NCBI GenBank assembly: GCA_035548175.1
Contig: DASZTO010000072.1
Span: 1-64,000 of the forward strand
From: CALCHA01 sp035548175
GTDB taxonomy: Bacteria > Planctomycetota > Phycisphaerae > WQYP01
Direction: 5' to 3'
DNA: 64,000 nt
Position 1 is the first letter of the stretch. Each line of letters opens with the position of its first letter. A model generated the notes under the pieces. The model ran no database searches and had not been told where the DNA came from. It saw only the letters and a program-made list of their open reading frames with translations. Of the stretch, positions 63,456 to 64,000 are shown one piece after another. The translations under genes and the position numbers were made by a program.

Positions 63456-63472
63456 GTGTACTTGAAGTGCAC
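63456..63472. promoter_or_regulatory. Likely TetR operator palindrome
   Basis: GTGTACTTGAAGTGCAC is an inverted repeat with 8-base arms around a central G and only one mismatched pair. It sits in the divergent gap, 50 bases upstream of the TetR start and 105 upstream of the tautomerase. The size and placement match operators of TetR regulators. Confidence 0.65.
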
Positions 63473-63576
63473 TGTGCGCGGGGGCGGGAGTGTGTAAAGT
63501 CGAGGGTGGCCGGTGCGGAGCGGGCGTGATGTTGCGCCTGTCCGGGCCGGCAACTCTTTTTCGAGTGGAGGACGTT

Positions 63577-63798
63577 ATGCCACTGGTGAATGTCAAGGTG
63601 ATCGAGGGCGTATTCACGCCGGAGCAGAAGCGGGAGATGATTCGGAAGGTGACCGAGGCGATGGTGTCGGTGGAAGGGGAGGCGATGCGCGGGACGACCT
63701 GGGTGGTGATCGACGAAGTGAAAGGCGGCGACTGGGCGATCGGCGGCAGGATGCTGTCGGCAAGCGATTTCAAGCCGGCGGCGGGCGGCAAACCGTGA
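63577..63798 (+). CDS. 4-oxalocrotonate tautomerase family protein
   Basis: A 73-residue small tautomerase. The N-terminal proline that acts as the general base directly follows the start Met (MPLVNVKVIEGVFTPEQKRE). The rest of the beta-alpha-beta unit is clear (MIRKVTEAMVSVEGEAMRGT, then TWVVIDEVKGGDWAIGG). ATG 63577 has GGAGG six bases upstream. It is controlled most simply by the divergent TetR protein. The substrate is unknown; similar pairs act in aromatic or halo-organic compound metabolism. Confidence 0.92.
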   Translation: MPLVNVKVIEGVFTPEQKREMIRKVTEAMVSVEGEAMRGTTWVVIDEVKGGDWAIGGRMLSASDFKPAAGGKP

Positions 63799-63906
63799 CC
63801 GACGAAAAGAGCCGGTCCGCGCGCCAAGGCGCGGCCGGTCTGGGCAGCGACTGCGCAAGGGAGACGCGAAAGGTTCTGGTTGTTAAACATGGGCGGTCCG
63901 ATCATT

Positions 63907-64000
63907 TCAGAATAGTTTCCGGACGCGGAGGAGGGTGCGCGTCACCTGATCGTCGGTGGTGCGCACAGGGTGACGATGAGCGCGATCGCGGCGATGGCGG
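63907..64000 (-). CDS. Possible 3' end of a gene cut by the window edge
   Basis: On the minus strand an open frame enters from the window edge and ends with TGA at 63907-63909 after VRTTDDQVTRTLLRVRKLF. The end looks like a natural protein terminus, but only about 30 residues are visible and another reading is possible. The remaining bases between the tautomerase stop and this point hold a GC-rich inverted repeat near 63814-63843 that may be a terminator. Confidence 0.3.
   Translation of the reverse strand, partial: RHRRDRAHRHPVRTTDDQVTRTLLRVRKLF

Overview
The window looks like chromosomal DNA of a high-GC, plant-polysaccharide-degrading planctomycete, probably of the Phycisphaerae/Tepidisphaera side. 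This is an inference. It rests on the large set of secreted lipoprotein or Tat glycosidases without a SusC/SusD pair, small Planctomycetes-style zinc-ribbon proteins, a pseudopilin-like C-terminus (ADGHVEF), poly-HAMP hybrid kinases, orphan signalling genes and several families of short dispersed intergenic repeats. No rRNA, tRNA, CRISPR array, IS element or phage module was found.

Layout. 0.4-4 kb: AI-2E-type permease, a repeat cluster with inverted arms, a stand-alone tRNA-binding domain, a zinc-ribbon protein and an HTH/PIN toxin-antitoxin pair. 4-20.5 kb: a carbohydrate island with GH28, GH3, an ORF6N DNA-binding protein, GH31 with PA14, GH127/146-type arabinofuranosidase, a membrane NAGPA-type phosphodiester glycosidase, GH2, a CBM9-like/PKD protein and a HAF-repeat protein. 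The set suits pectin side chains and xyloglucan or arabinan. 20.5-21.5 kb: a decayed GH2-like tail and a second PIN toxin-antitoxin pair. 21.5-30.2 kb: two hybrid kinases in tandem, one a 2149-residue protein with eleven 92-residue Nik1-type HAMP repeats. 30.5-31.6 kb: a divergent winged-helix gene plus two small DUF5985-like membrane proteins, preceded by a sigma-54-like promoter.

31.6-36.8 kb: DUF3592-like protein, Nudix hydrolase, zinc-ribbon membrane protein, a fluoride riboswitch controlling crcB and a tandem DUF190 protein, an alpha/beta hydrolase and a GNAT enzyme. 37-41 kb: a tightly overlapping operon of ECF sigma factor, probable anti-sigma factor and two secreted proteins. 41-44.3 kb: hemC, a 73-residue H-box-like protein, and an NtrC-type sigma-54 activator behind a second sigma-54-like promoter. 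44.4-49.3 kb: sulfotransferase, Wzt-type ABC ATPase, PL4 rhamnogalacturonan lyase. 49.4-52.8 kb: PhoR/PhoB-like pair and an MscS channel. 52.9-57 kb: DUF1206 membrane protein and a divergent GH3/PA14 lipoprotein. 57-62.6 kb: housekeeping block with prs, a short GlmU-type uridylyltransferase, a DNA methyltransferase, TerC, recR and ebfC. 62.7-64 kb: divergent TetR/tautomerase pair.

Base composition is strand-biased independently of gene direction. By eye the + strand is G-rich over roughly 1-36 kb, mixed to about 49 kb, C-rich over about 50-62.6 kb, and G-rich again to the end. This produces many long shadow frames opposite real genes, which are not listed. The strongest individual observations are the fluoride riboswitch with promoter and terminator, the giant Nik1-like HAMP kinase, the sigma-54-like promoters next to small uncharacterised signalling genes, the ECF-controlled secreted-protein operon, and RGG-like low-complexity inserts shared by three secreted glycosidases.
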